Shown: positions 28,101 through 42,300 of the stretch, in pieces
Numbering within the stretch: position 1 is the first letter of the stretch
Layout: each line of letters opens with the position of its first letter
Made by a program: the position numbers and the translations under genes
Notes under the pieces: generated by a model
Seen by the model: only the letters and a program-made list of their open reading frames with translations
Databases searched by the model: none
Told to the model about the DNA's origin: nothing
Source of the DNA: Eunapius fragilis
Taxonomy: Eukaryota > Porifera > Demospongiae > Spongillida > Spongillidae
Reading direction: 5' to 3'
Length of the DNA stretch: 64,000 nucleotides
NCBI GenBank assembly: GCA_963681505.1
Contig: OY811972.1
Coordinates: 17,572,044-17,636,043, forward strand

Positions 28101-28598
28101 GAGCAATTGGGAGCAATTGGTTCAAACGAATGCGGGAGCAATTGGGAGCAATTGGTCCAAACGAATTGCTCCGAAATGCTCCTGCGGGAGCTATTGGGAG
28201 CAATTGGTCCAAACGAATTGCTCCCAATCGCTACCACGGGAGCAATTGGGAGCAACTGGTCCAAACGAATTGCTCCCAATCGCTCCAGCGGGAGCAATTG
28301 GGTGCAATTGGTCCAAACGAATTGCTCCCAATCGCTCCCGCGGGAGCAATTGGGAGCAATTGGTCCAAACGAATTGCTTCAAATCGCTCCCGCGGGAGCA
28401 ATTGGGAGCAATTGGTCCAAACGAATTGCTCCAAATCGCTCCCGCGGGAGCAATTGGGAGCAATTGGTCCAAACGAATTGCTCCCAATCGCTCCAGCGGG
28501 AGCAATTGGGAGCAATTGGTCCAAACGAATGCGGGAGCAATTGGGAGCAATTGGTCCAAACGAATTGCTCCGAATTGCTCCCGCGGGAGCAATTGGGA

Positions 28599-31500
28599 TC
28601 AATTGGTCCAAACGAATTGCTCCCAATCTCTCCAGCGGGAGCAATTGGGAGCAATTGGTCCAAACGAATTTCTCCCAATCGCTCCCGCGGGAGCAATTGG
28701 TCCTAACGAATCGCTCCCAATCGCTCCCGCGGGAGCAATTGGGAGCAATTGGTCCAAACGAATTGCTCCCAATCGCTCCCGCGGGAACAATTGGGAGCAA
28801 TTGGTCCAAACGAATTGCTCCGAATCGCTCTCGCTGGAGCAATAGGGAGCAATTGGTCCAGACGAAATGCTCAGAATCGCTCCCACGGGAGCAATTGGTA
28901 GCAATTGGTCCAAACGAATTGCTCCGAATCGCTCCCGCGGGAGCAATTGGGAGCAATTGGTCCAAACGAATGCGGGAGCAATTGGGAGCAATTGGTCCAA
29001 ACGAATTGCTCCGAATTGCTCCCGGGAGCAATTGGGAGCAATTGGTCCAAACGAATTGCTCCCAATCGCTCCAGCGGGAGCAATTGGGAGCATTTGGTCC
29101 AAACGAATTGCTCCCAATCGCTCCCGCAGGAGTAATTGGGAGCAATTGGTCCAAACGAATTGCTCCCAATCGCTCCCCAGGGAGCAATTGGGAGCAATTG
29201 GTCCAAACGAATTGCTCCCAATCGCTCCTGCGGGAGCAATTTTGAGCAATTGGTCCAAACGAATTGCTCTCAATCGCTCCCGCGGGAGCAATTGGGAGCA
29301 ATTGGTCCAAACGAATTGCTCCGAATCGCTCCCGCGGGAGCAATTGGGAGCAATTGGTTCAAACGAATGCGGGAGCAATTGGGAGCAATTGGTCCAAACG
29401 AATTGCTCCGAATTGCTCCTGCGGGAGCTATTGGGAGCAATTGGTCCAAACGAATTGCTCCCAATCGCTACCGCGGGAGCAATTGGGAGCAATTGGTCCA
29501 AACGAATTGCTCCCAATCGCTCCAGCGGGAGCAATTGGGAGCAATTGGTCCAAACGAATTGCTCCCAATCGCTCCCGCGGGAGCAATTGGGAGGAATTGG
29601 TCCAAACGAATTGCTTCGAATCGCTCCCGCGGGAGCAATTGGGAGCAATTTGTCCAAACGAATTGCTCCAAATCGCTCCCGCAGGAGCAATTGGGAGCAA
29701 TTGGTCCAAACGAATTGCTCCCAATCGCTCCCGCGGGAGCAATTGGGAGCAATTGGTCCCAACGAATTGCTCCCAATCGCTCCAGCGGGAGCAATTGGGA
29801 GCAATTGGTCCAAACGAATTGCTCCAAATCGCTCCCGCGGGAGCAATCGGGAGCAAATGGTCCAAACGAATGCGGGAGCAATTGGGAGCAATTGGTCCAA
29901 ACGAATTGCTCCGAATTGCTCCCGCGGGAGCAATTGGGAGCAATTGGTCAAGACCAATTGCTCCCAATCGCTCCCCTGGGAGCAATTGGGAGCAATTGGT
30001 CCAATCGAATTGCTCCCAATCGCTCCCGCGGGAGCAATTGGGAGCAATTGGTCCAAACGAATCGCTCCCAATCGCTTCCGCGGGAGCAATTGGGAGCGAT
30101 TTGTCCAAACGAATTGCTCCAAATCACTCCCGCGGGAGCAATTGGGAGCAATTGGTCCAAACGAATGCGAGAGCAATTGGGAGCAATTGATCCGAACGAA
30201 TTGCTCCCAATCGCTCCCGCGGGAGCAATTTTGAGCAATTGGTCCAAACGAATTGCTCCCAATCGCTCCCGCGGCAGCAATTTAGAGCAATTGGTCCAAA
30301 CGAATTGCTCCCAATCGCTCCCGCGGGAGCAATTGGGAGCAATTGGTCCAAACGAATTGCTCCAAATCGCTCCCGCGGGAGCAATTGGGAGCAATTGGTC
30401 CAAACGAATTGCTCCCAATCGCTCCCGCGGGAGCAATTGGTCCAAACGAATTGCTCCCAATCGCTCCCGCGGGAGCAATTGGGAGCAATTGGTCCAAACG
30501 AATTGCTCCAAATCGCTCCCGCGGGAGCAATTGGGAGCAAATGGTCCAAACGAATGCGGGAGCAATTGGGAGCAATTGGTCCAAACGAATTGCTCCGAAT
30601 TGCTCCCGCGGGAGCAATTGGGAGCAATTGGTCCAGACCAATTTATCCCAATCGCTCCCCTGGGAGCAATTGGGAGCAATTGGTCCAATCGAATTGCTCC
30701 CAATCGCTCCCGCGGGAGCAATTGGGAGCAATTGGTCAAAACGAATTGCTCCCAATCGCTTCCGCGGGAGCAATTGGGAGCAATTGGTCCAAACGAATTG
30801 CTCCAAATCGCTCCCGCGGGAGCAATTGGGAGCAATTGGTCCAAACGAATGCGGGAGCAATTGGGAGCAATTGGTCCAAACGAATTGCTCCCAATCGCTC
30901 CCGCGGGAGCAATTTTGAGCAATTGGTCCAAACGAATTGCTCCCAATCGCTCCCGCGGGAGCAATTGGGAGCAATTGGTCCAAACGAATTGCTCCCAATT
31001 GCTCCCGCAGCAGCAATTGGGAGCAATTGGTCCAAACGAATTGCTCCCAATCGCTCCAGCGGGAGCAATTGGGAGCAATTGGTCCAAACGAATTGCTCCC
31101 AATCGCTCCCGCGGGAGCAATTGGGAGCAATTGGTCCAAACGAATTGCTCCGAATCGCTCCCGCGGGAGCAATTGGGAGCAATTGGTTCAAACGAATGCG
31201 GGAGCAATTGGGAGCAATTGGTCCAAACGAATTGCTCCGAAATGCTCCTGCGGGAGCTATTGGGAGCAATTGGTCCAAACGAATTGCTCCCAATCGCTAC
31301 CACGGGAGCAATTGGGAGCAACTGGTCCAAACGAATTGCTCCCAATCGCTCCAGCGGGAGCAATTGGGTGCAATTGGTCCAAACGAATTGCTCCCAATCG
31401 CTCCCGCGGGAGCAATTGGGAGCAATTGGTCCAAACGAATTGCTTCAAATCGCTCCCGCGGGAGCAATTGGGAGCAATTGGTCCAAACGAATTGCTCCAA

Positions 31501-34500
31501 ATCGCTCCCGCGGGAGCAATTGGGAGCAATTGGTCCAAACGAATTGCTCCCAATCGCTCCAGCGGGAGCAATTGGGAGCAATTGGTCCAAACGAATGCGG
31601 GAGCAATTGGGAGCAATTGGTCCAAACGAATTGCTCCGAATTGCTCCCGCGGGAGCAATTGGGATCAATTGGTCCAAACGAATTGCTCCCAATCTCTCCA
31701 GCGGGAGCAATTGGGAGCAATTGGTCCAAACGAATTTCTCCCAATCGCTCCCGCGGGAGCAATTGGTCCTAACGAATCGCTCCCAATCGCTCCCGCGGGA
31801 GCAATTGGGAGCAATTGGTCCAAACGAATTGCTCCCAATCGCTCCCGCGGGAACAATTGGGAGCAATTGGTCCAAACGAATTGCTCCGAATCGCTCTCGC
31901 TGGAGCAATAGGGAGCAATTGGTCCAGACGAAATGCTCAGAATCGCTCCCACGGGAGCAATTGGTAGCAATTGGTCCAAACGAATTGCTCCGAATCGCTC
32001 CCGCGGGAGCAATTGGGAGCAATTGGTCCAAACGAATGCGGGAGCAATTGGGAGCAATTGGTCCAAACGAATTGCTCCGAATTGCTCCCGGGAGCAATTG
32101 GGAGCAATTGGTCCAAACGAATTGCTCCCAATCGCTCCAGCGGGAGCAATTGGGAGCATTTGGTCCAAACGAATTGCTCCCAATCGCTCCCGCAGGAGTA
32201 ATTGGGAGCAATTGGTCCAAACGAATTGCTCCCAATCGCTCCCCAGGGAGCAATTGGGAGCAATTGGTCCAAACGAATTGCTCCCAATCGCTCCTGCGGG
32301 AGCAATTTTGAGCAATTGGTCCAAACGAATTGCTCTCAATCGCTCCCGCGGGAGCAATTGGGAGCAATTGGTCCAAACGAATTGCTCCGAATCGCTCCCG
32401 CGGGAGCAATTGGGAGCAATTGGTTCAAACGAATGCGGGAGCAATTGGGAGCAATTGGTCCAAACGAATTGCTCCGAATTGCTCCTGCGGGAGCTATTGG
32501 GAGCAATTGGTCCAAACGAATTGCTCCCAATCGCTACCGCGGGAGCAATTGGGAGCAATTGGTCCAAACGAATTGCTCCCAATCGCTCCAGCGGGAGCAA
32601 TTGGGAGCAATTGGTCCAAACGAATTGCTCCCAATCGCTCCCGCGGGAGCAATTGGGAGGAATTGGTCCAAACGAATTGCTTCGAATCGCTCCCGCGGGA
32701 GCAATTGGGAGCAATTTGTCCAAACGAATTGCTCCAAATCGCTCCCGCAGGAGCAATTGGGAGCAATTGGTCCAAACGAATTGCTCCCAATCGCTCCCGC
32801 GGGAGCAATTGGGAGCAATTGGTCCCAACGAATTGCTCCCAATCGCTCCAGCGGGAGCAATTGGGAGCAATTGGTCCAAACGAATTGCTCCAAATCGCTC
32901 CCGCGGGAGCAATCGGGAGCAAATGGTCCAAACGAATGCGGGAGCAATTGGGAGCAATTGGTCCAAACGAATTGCTCCGAATTGCTCCCGCGGGAGCAAT
33001 TGGGAGCAATTGGTCAAGACCAATTGCTCCCAATCGCTCCCCTGGGAGCAATTGGGAGCAATTGGTCCAATCGAATTGCTCCCAATCGCTCCCGCGGGAG
33101 CAATTGGGAGCAATTGGTCCAAACGAATCGCTCCCAATCGCTTCCGCGGGAGCAATTGGGAGCGATTTGTCCAAACGAATTGCTCCAAATCACTCCCGCG
33201 GGAGCAATTGGGAGCAATTGGTCCAAACGAATGCGAGAGCAATTGGGAGCAATTGATCCGAACGAATTGCTCCCAATCGCTCCCGCGGGAGCAATTTTGA
33301 GCAATTGGTCCAAACGAATTGCTCCCAATCGCTCCCGCGGCAGCAATTTAGAGCAATTGGTCCAAACGAATTGCTCCCAATCGCTCCCGCGGGAGCAATT
33401 GGGAGCAATTGGTCCAAACGAATTGCTCCAAATCGCTCCCGCGGGAGCAATTGGGAGCAATTGGTCCAAACGAATTGCTCCCAATCGCTCCCGCGGGAGC
33501 AATTGGTCCAAACGAATTGCTCCCAATCGCTCCCGCGGGAGCAATTGGGAGCAATTGGTCCAAACGAATTGCTCCAAATCGCTCCCGCGGGAGCAATTGG
33601 GAGCAAATGGTCCAAACGAATGCGGGAGCAATTGGGAGCAATTGGTCCAAACGAATTGCTCCGAATTGCTCCCGCGGGAGCAATTGGGAGCAATTGGTCC
33701 AGACCAATTTATCCCAATCGCTCCCCTGGGAGCAATTGGGAGCAATTGGTCCAATCGAATTGCTCCCAATCGCTCCCGCGGGAGCAATTGGGAGCAATTG
33801 GTCAAAACGAATTGCTCCCAATCGCTTCCGCGGGAGCAATTGGGAGCAATTGGTCCAAACGAATTGCTCCAAATCGCTCCCGCGGGAGCAATTGGGAGCA
33901 ATTGGTCCAAACGAATGCGGGAGCAATTGGGAGCAATTGGTCCAAACGAATTGCTCCCAATCGCTCCCGCGGGAGCAATTTTGAGCAATTGGTCCAAACG
34001 AATTGCTCCCAATCGCTCCCGCGGGAGCAATTGGGAGCAATTGGTCCAAACGAATTGCTCCCAATTGCTCCCGCAGCAGCAATTGGGAGCAATTGGTCCA
34101 AACGAATTGCTCCCAATCGCTCCCGCGGGAGCAATTGGGAGCAATTGGTCCAAACGAATTGCTTCGAATCGCTCCCGCGGGAGCAATTTGGAGCAATTGG
34201 TCCAAACGAATTGCTCCAAATCGCTCCCGCGGGAGCAATTGGGAGCAATTGGTCCTAACGAATTGCTCCCAATCGCTCCCGCGGGAGCAATTGGGAGCAA
34301 TTGGTCCAAACGAATTGCTCCCAATCGCTCCAGCGGGAGCAATTGGGAGCAATTGGTCCAAACGAATTGCTCCCAATCGCTCCCGCGGGAGCAATTGGGA
34401 GCAATTGGTCCAAACGAATTGCTCCGAATCGCTCCCGCGGGAGCAATTGGGAGCAATTGGTTCAAACGAATGCGGGAGCAATTGGGAGCAATTGGTCCAA

Positions 34501-37500
34501 ACGAATTGCTCCGAAATGCTCCTGCGGGAGCTATTGGGAGCAATTGGTCCAAACGAATTGCTCCCAATCGCTACCACGGGAGCAATTGGGAGCAACTGGT
34601 CCAAACGAATTGCTCCCAATCGCTCCAGCGGGAGCAATTGGGTGCAATTGGTCCAAACGAATTGCTCCCAATCGCTCCCGCGGGAGCAATTGGGAGCAAT
34701 TGGTCCAAACGAATTGCTTCAAATCGCTCCCGCGGGAGCAATTGGGAGCAATTGGTCCAAACGAATTGCTCCAAATCGCTCCCGCGGGAGCAATTGGGAG
34801 CAATTGGTCCAAACGAATTGCTCCCAATCGCTCCAGCGGGAGCAATTGGGAGCAATTGGTCCAAACGAATGCGGGAGCAATTGGGAGCAATTGGTCCAAA
34901 CGAATTGCTCCGAATTGCTCCCGCGGGAGCAATTGGGATCAATTGGTCCAAACGAATTGCTCCCAATCTCTCCAGCGGGAGCAATTGGGAGCAATTGGTC
35001 CAAACGAATTTCTCCCAATCGCTCCCGCGGGAGCAATTGGTCCTAACGAATCGCTCCCAATCGCTCCCGCGGGAGCAATTGGGAGCAATTGGTCCAAACG
35101 AATTGCTCCCAATCGCTCCCGCGGGAACAATTGGGAGCAATTGGTCCAAACGAATTGCTCCGAATCGCTCTCGCTGGAGCAATAGGGAGCAATTGGTCCA
35201 GACGAAATGCTCAGAATCGCTCCCACGGGAGCAATTGGTAGCAATTGGTCCAAACGAATTGCTCCGAATCGCTCCCGCGGGAGCAATTGGGAGCAATTGG
35301 TCCAAACGAATGCGGGAGCAATTGGGAGCAATTGGTCCAAACGAATTGCTCCGAATTGCTCCCGGGAGCAATTGGGAGCAATTGGTCCAAACGAATTGCT
35401 CCCAATCGCTCCAGCGGGAGCAATTGGGAGCATTTGGTCCAAACGAATTGCTCCCAATCGCTCCCGCAGGAGTAATTGGGAGCAATTGGTCCAAACGAAT
35501 TGCTCCCAATCGCTCCCCAGGGAGCAATTGGGAGCAATTGGTCCAAACGAATTGCTCCCAATCGCTCCTGCGGGAGCAATTTTGAGCAATTGGTCCAAAC
35601 GAATTGCTCTCAATCGCTCCCGCGGGAGCAATTGGGAGCAATTGGTCCAAACGAATTGCTCCGAATCGCTCCCGCGGGAGCAATTGGGAGCAATTGGTTC
35701 AAACGAATGCGGGAGCAATTGGGAGCAATTGGTCCAAACGAATTGCTCCGAATTGCTCCTGCGGGAGCTATTGGGAGCAATTGGTCCAAACGAATTGCTC
35801 CCAATCGCTACCGCGGGAGCAATTGGGAGCAATTGGTCCAAACGAATTGCTCCCAATCGCTCCAGCGGGAGCAATTGGGAGCAATTGGTCCAAACGAATT
35901 GCTCCCAATCGCTCCCGCGGGAGCAATTGGGAGGAATTGGTCCAAACGAATTGCTTCGAATCGCTCCCGCGGGAGCAATTGGGAGCAATTTGTCCAAACG
36001 AATTGCTCCAAATCGCTCCCGCAGGAGCAATTGGGAGCAATTGGTCCAAACGAATTGCTCCCAATCGCTCCCGCGGGAGCAATTGGGAGCAATTGGTCCC
36101 AACGAATTGCTCCCAATCGCTCCAGCGGGAGCAATTGGGAGCAATTGGTCCAAACGAATTGCTCCAAATCGCTCCCGCGGGAGCAATCGGGAGCAAATGG
36201 TCCAAACGAATGCGGGAGCAATTGGGAGCAATTGGTCCAAACGAATTGCTCCGAATTGCTCCCGCGGGAGCAATTGGGAGCAATTGGTCAAGACCAATTG
36301 CTCCCAATCGCTCCCCTGGGAGCAATTGGGAGCAATTGGTCCAATCGAATTGCTCCCAATCGCTCCCGCGGGAGCAATTGGGAGCAATTGGTCCAAACGA
36401 ATCGCTCCCAATCGCTTCCGCGGGAGCAATTGGGAGCGATTTGTCCAAACGAATTGCTCCAAATCACTCCCGCGGGAGCAATTGGGAGCAATTGGTCCAA
36501 ACGAATGCGAGAGCAATTGGGAGCAATTGATCCGAACGAATTGCTCCCAATCGCTACCGCGGGAGCAATTTTGAGCAATTGGTCCAAACGAATTGCTCCC
36601 AATCGCTCCCGCGGCAGCAATTTAGAGCAATTGGTCCAAACGAATTGCTCCCAATCGCTCCCGCGGGAGCAATTGGGAGCAATTGGTCCAAACGAATTGC
36701 TCCAAATCGCTCCCGCGGGAGCAATTGGGAGCAATTGGTCCAAACGAATTGCTCCCAATCGCTCCCGCGGGAGCAATTGGTCCAAACGAATTGCTCCCAA
36801 TCGCTCCCGCGGGAGCAATTGGGAGCAATTGGTCCAAACGAATTGCTCCAAATCGCTCCCGCGGGAGCAATTGGGAGCAAATGGTCCAAACGAATGCGGG
36901 AGCAATTGGGAGCAATTGGTCCAAACGAATTGCTCCGAATTGCTCCCGCGGGAGCAATTGGGAGCAATTGGTCCAGACCAATTTATCCCAATCGCTCCCC
37001 TGGGAGCAATTGGGAGCAATTGGTCCAATCGAATTGCTCCCAATCGCTCCCGCGGGAGCAATTGGGAGCAATTGGTCAAAACGAATTGCTCCCAATCGCT
37101 TCCGCGGGAGCAATTGGGAGCAATTGGTCCAAACGAATTGCTCCAAATCGCTCCCGCGGGAGCAATTGGGAGCAATTGGTCCAAACGAATGCGGGAGCAA
37201 TTGGTAGCAATTGGTCCAAACGAATTGCTCCCAATCGCTCCCGCGGGAGCAATTTTGACCAATTGGTCCAAACGAATTGCTCCCAATCGCTCCCGCGGGA
37301 GCAATTGGGAGCAATTGGTCCAAACGAATTGCTCCCAATTGCTCCCGCAGCAGCAATTGGGAGCAATTGGTCCAAACGAATTGCTCCCAATCGCTCCCGC
37401 GGGAGCAATTGGGAGCAATTGGTCCAAACGAATTGCTTCGAATCGCTCCCGCGGGAGCAATTTGGAGCAATTGGTCCAAACGAATTGCTCCAAATCGCTC
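28599..37500. repeat. Higher-order repeat, copies of 3,066 and 3,274 bp
   Basis: The same higher-order unit as at 17423 recurs here, starting at 28599, 31665 and 34939. The first spacing is 3,066 bp and the second 3,274 bp. The 208-bp difference equals exactly four 52-bp units, so the shorter copy looks like a register-preserving loss of four units. The right limit is approximate. Confidence 0.8.
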
Positions 37501-39347
37501 CCGTGGGAGCAATTGGGAGCAATTGGTCCAAACGAATTGCTCCCAATCGCTCCCGCGGGAGCAATTGGGAGCAATTGGTCCAAACGAATTGCTCCCAATC
37601 GCTCCAGTGGGAGCAATTTGGAGCAATTGGTCCAAACGAATTGCTCCAAATCGCTCCCGCGGGAGCAATCGGGAGCAAATGGTCCAAACGAATGCGGGAG
37701 CAATTGGGAGCAATGTGTCCAAACGAATTGCTCCGAATTGCTCCCGCGGGAGCAATTGGGAGCAATTGGTCCAGACCAATTGCTCCCAATCGCTCCCCTG
37801 GGTGCAATTGGGAGCAATTGGTACAATCGAATTGCTCCCAATCGCTCCCGCGGGAGCAATTGGGAGCAATTGGTCCAAACGAATTGCTCCCAATCGCTTC
37901 CGCGGGCAATTGGGAGCGATTGGTCCAAACGAATTGCTCCAAATCACTCCCGCGGGAGCAATTGAAAGCAATTGGTCCAAACGAATTGCTCCGAATCGCT
38001 CCCGCGGGAGCAATTGGGAGCAATTGGTCCAAACAAATTGCTCCCAATCGCTCCCGCGGGAGCAATTGGGAGCAATTGGTCCAAACGAATTGCTCCGAAT
38101 CGCTCCCGCGGGAGCAATTGGTTCAAACGAATGCGGGAGAAATTGGGAGCAATTGGTCCAAACCAATTGCTCCGAAATGCTCCTGCGGGAGCTATTGGGA
38201 GCAATTGGTCCAAACGAATCGCTCCCAATCGCTACCACGGGAGCAATTGGGAGCAATTGGTCCGAACGAATTGCTCCCAATCGCTCCAGCGGGAGCAATT
38301 GGGAGCAATTGGTCCAAACGAATTGCTCCCAATCGCTCCTGCGGGAGCAATTGGGAGCAATTGGTCCAAACGAATTTCTCCCAATCGCTCCAGCGGGAGC
38401 AATTCAGGAGCAATTGGTCCAAACAAATTGCTCCGAATCGCTCCCGCGGGAGCAGTTGGGAGCAATTGGTCCAAACGAATGCGGGAGCAATTGGGAGCAA
38501 TTGGTCCAAACGAATTGCTCCGAATTGCTCCCGCGGGAGCAAATGGGAGCAATTGGTCCAAACGAATTGCTCCCAATCGCTCCAGCGGGAACAATTTGGA
38601 GCAATTGGTCCAAACGAATTGCTCCCAATCGCTCCCGCGGGAGCAATTGGGAGCAATTGGTCCAAACGAATTGCTCCCAATCGCTCCCGCGGGAGCAATT
38701 GGGAGCAATTGGTCCAAACGAATTGCTCCCAATCGCTCCCGCGGGAGCAATTGGGAGCAATTGGTCCAAACGAATTGCTCCCAATCGCTCCCACGGGAGC
38801 AATTGGGAGCAATTGGTCCAAACGAATTGCTCCAAATCGCTCCCGCGGGAGCAATTGGTCCAAACGAATTGCTCCCAATCGCTCCCGCGGGAGCAATTGG
38901 TCCAAACGAATTGCTCCCAATCGCTCCCCCGGGAGCAATTGGGAGCAATTGGTCCAAACGAATTGCTCCAAATCGCTCCCGCGGGAGCAGTTGGGAGCAA
39001 ATGGTCCAAACGAATGCGGGAGCAATAGGGAGCAATTGGTCCAAACGAATTGCTCCGAATTGCTCCCGCGGGAGCAATTGGGAGCAATTGGTCCAAACGA
39101 ATTGCTCCCAATCGCTCCCACTGGAGCAATTGGAAGCAATTGGTCCAAACGAATTGCTCCCAATCGCTCCAGCGGGAGCAATTGGGAGCAATTGGTCCAA
39201 ACGAATTGCTCCCAATCGCTCCCGCGGGAGCAATTGGGAGCAATTGGTCCAAACGAATTGCTCCAAATCGCTCCCGCGGGAGCAATTGGTCTAAACGAAT
39301 TGCTCCCAATCGCTCCCGCGGGAGCAATTGGGAGCAATTGGTCCTAA
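31665..39347. repeat. Second copy of the 14,242-bp-offset block
   Basis: This is the downstream partner of the block at 17423-25105. It contains the 3,274-bp higher-order repeat followed by the same variant series ending near 39.3 kb. The near identity of copies this long implies a recent block amplification, or a collapse/expansion error in assembly; sequence alone cannot separate these. Confidence 0.8.
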
Positions 39348-42300
39348 CGAATTGCTCCAAATCGCTCCCGTGGGAGCAATTGGGAGCAAATGGTCCAATC
39401 GAATGCGGGAGCAATTGGGAGCAATTGGTCCAAACGAATTGCTCCCAATCGCTCCCCCGGAAGCAATTGGGAGCAATTGGTCCAAACGAATTGCTCCCAA
39501 TCGCTCCCGCGGGAGCAATTTTGAGCAATTGGTCCAAACGAATTGCTCCCAATCGCTCCCGCGGGAGCAATTGGGAGCAATTGGTCCAAACGAATTGCTC
39601 CGAATCGCTCCCGCGAGTGCAATTGGGAGCAATTGGTTCAAACGAATGCGGGAGAAATTGGGAGCAATTGGTCCAAACCAATTGCTCCGAAATGCTCCTG
39701 CGGGAGCTATTGGGAGCAATTGGTCCAAACGAATCGCTCCCAATCGCTACCACTGGAGCAATTGGGAGCAATTGGACCAAACGAATTGCTCCCAATGGCT
39801 CCAGCGGGAGCAATTGGGAGCAATTGGTCCAAACGAATTGCTCCCAATCGCTCCCGCGGGAGCAATTGGGAGCAATTGGTCCAAACGAATTTCTCCCAAT
39901 CGCTCCAGCTGGAGCAATTGGGAGCAATTGGTCCAAACAAATTGCTCCGAATCGCTCCCGCGGGAGCAGTTGGGAGCAATTGGTCCAAACGAATGCGGGA
40001 GCAATTGGGAGCAATTGGTCCAAACGAATTGCTCCGAATTGCTCCCGCGGGAGCAAATGGGAGCAATTGGTCCAAACGAATTGCTCCCAATCGCTCCAGC
40101 GGGAACAATTTGGAGCAATTGGTCCAAACGAATTGCTCCCAATCGCTCCCGCGGGAGCAATTGGGAGCAATTGGTCCAAACGAATTGCTCCCAATCGCTC
40201 CCGCGGGAGCAATTGGGAGCAATTGGTCCAAACGAATTGCTCCCAATCGCTCCCGCGGGAGCAATTGGGAGCAATTGGTCCAAACGAATTGCTCCCAATC
40301 GCTCCCGCAGGAGCAATTGGGAGCAATTGGTCCAAACGAATTGCTCCAAATCGCTCCCGCGGGAGCAATTGGGAGCAATTGGTCCAAACGAATTGCTCCC
40401 AATCGCTCCCGCGGGAGCAATTGGTCCAAACGAATTGCTCCCAATCGCTCTCGCGGGAGCAATTGGGAGCAATTGGTCCAAACGAATTGCTCCAAATCGC
40501 TCCCGCGGGAGCAGTTGGGAGCAAATGGTCCAAACGAATGCGGGAGCAATTGGGAGCAATTGGTCCAAACGAATTGCTCCCAATCGCTCCCCCGGGAGCA
40601 ATTGGGAGCAATTGGTCCAAACGAATTGCTCCCAATCGCTCCCACTGGAGCAATTGGAAGCAATTGGTCCAAACGAATTGCTCCCAATCGCTCTAGCGGG
40701 AGCAATTGGGAGCAATTGGTCCAAACGAATTGCTCCAAATCGCTCCCGCGGGAGCAATTGGTCCAAACGAATTGCTCCCAATCGCTCCCGTGGGAGCAAT
40801 TGGGAGCAATTGGTCCAAACGAATTGCTCCAAATCGCTTCCGCGGGAGCAATTGGGAGCAAATGGTCCAAACGAATGCGGGAGCAATTGGGAGCAATTGG
40901 TCCAAACCAATTGCTCCGAAATGCTCCTGCGGGAGCTATTGGGAGCAATTGGTCCAAACGAATCGCTCCCAATCGCTACCACGGGAGCAATTGGGAGCAA
41001 TTGGTCCGAACGAATTGCTCCCAATCGCTCCAGCGGGAGCAATTGGGAGCAATTGGTCCAAACGAATTGCTCCCAATCGCTCCTGCGGGAGCAATTGGGA
41101 GCAATTGGTCCAAACGAATTTCTCCCAATCGCTCCAGCGGGAGCAATTCAGGAGCAATTGGTCCAAACAAATTGCTCCGAATCGCTCCCGCGGGAGCAGT
41201 TGGGAGCAATTGGTCCAAACGAATGCGGGAGCAATTGGGAGCAATTGGTCCAAACGAATTGCTCCGAATTGCTCCCGCGGGAGCAAATGGGAGCAATTGG
41301 TCCAAACGAATTGCTCCCAATCGCTCCAGCGGGAACAATTTGGAGCAATTGGTCCAAACGAATTGCTCCCAATCGCTCCCGCGGGAGCAATTGGGAGCAA
41401 TTGGTCCAAACGAATTGCTCCCAATCGCTCCCGCGGGAGCAATTGGGAGCAATTGGTCCAAACGAATTGCTCCCAATCGCTCCCGCGGGAGCAATTGGGA
41501 GCAATTGGTCCAAACGAATTGCTCCCAATCGCTCCCACGGGAGCAATTGGGAGCAATTGGTCCAAACGAATTGCTCCAAATCGCTCCCGCGGGAGCAATT
41601 GGTCCAAACGAATTGCTCCCAATCGCTCCCGCGGGAGCAATTGGTCCAAACGAATTGCTCCCAATCGCTCCCCCGGGAGCAATTGGGAGCAATTGGTCCA
41701 AACGAATTGCTCCAAATCGCTCCCGCGGGAGCAGTTGGGAGCAAATGGTCCAAACGAATGCGGGAGCAATAGGGAGCAATTGGTCCAAACGAATTGCTCC
41801 GAATTGCTCCCGCGGGAGCAATTGGGAGCAATTGGTCCAAACGAATTGCTCCCAATCGCTCCCACTGGAGCAATTGGAAGCAATTGGTCCAAACGAATTG
41901 CTCCCAATCGCTCCAGCGGGAGCAATTGGGAGCAATTGGTCCAAACGAATTGCTCCCAATCGCTCCCGCGGGAGCAATTGGGAGCAATTGGTCCAAACGA
42001 ATTGCTCCAAATCGCTCCCGCGGGAGCAATTGGTCTAAACGAATTGCTCCCAATCGCTTCCGCGGGAGCAATTGGGAGCAATTGGTCCTAACGAATTGCT
42101 CCAAATCGCTCCCGTGGGAGCAATTGGGAGCAAATGGTCCAATCGAATGCGGGAGCAAATGGGAGCAATTGGTCCAAACGAATTGCTCCCAATCGCTCCC
42201 CCGGAAGCAATTGGGAGCAATTGGTCCAAACGAATTGCTCCCAATCGCTCCCGCGGGAGCAATTTTGAGCAATTGGTCCAAACGAATTGCTCCCAATCGC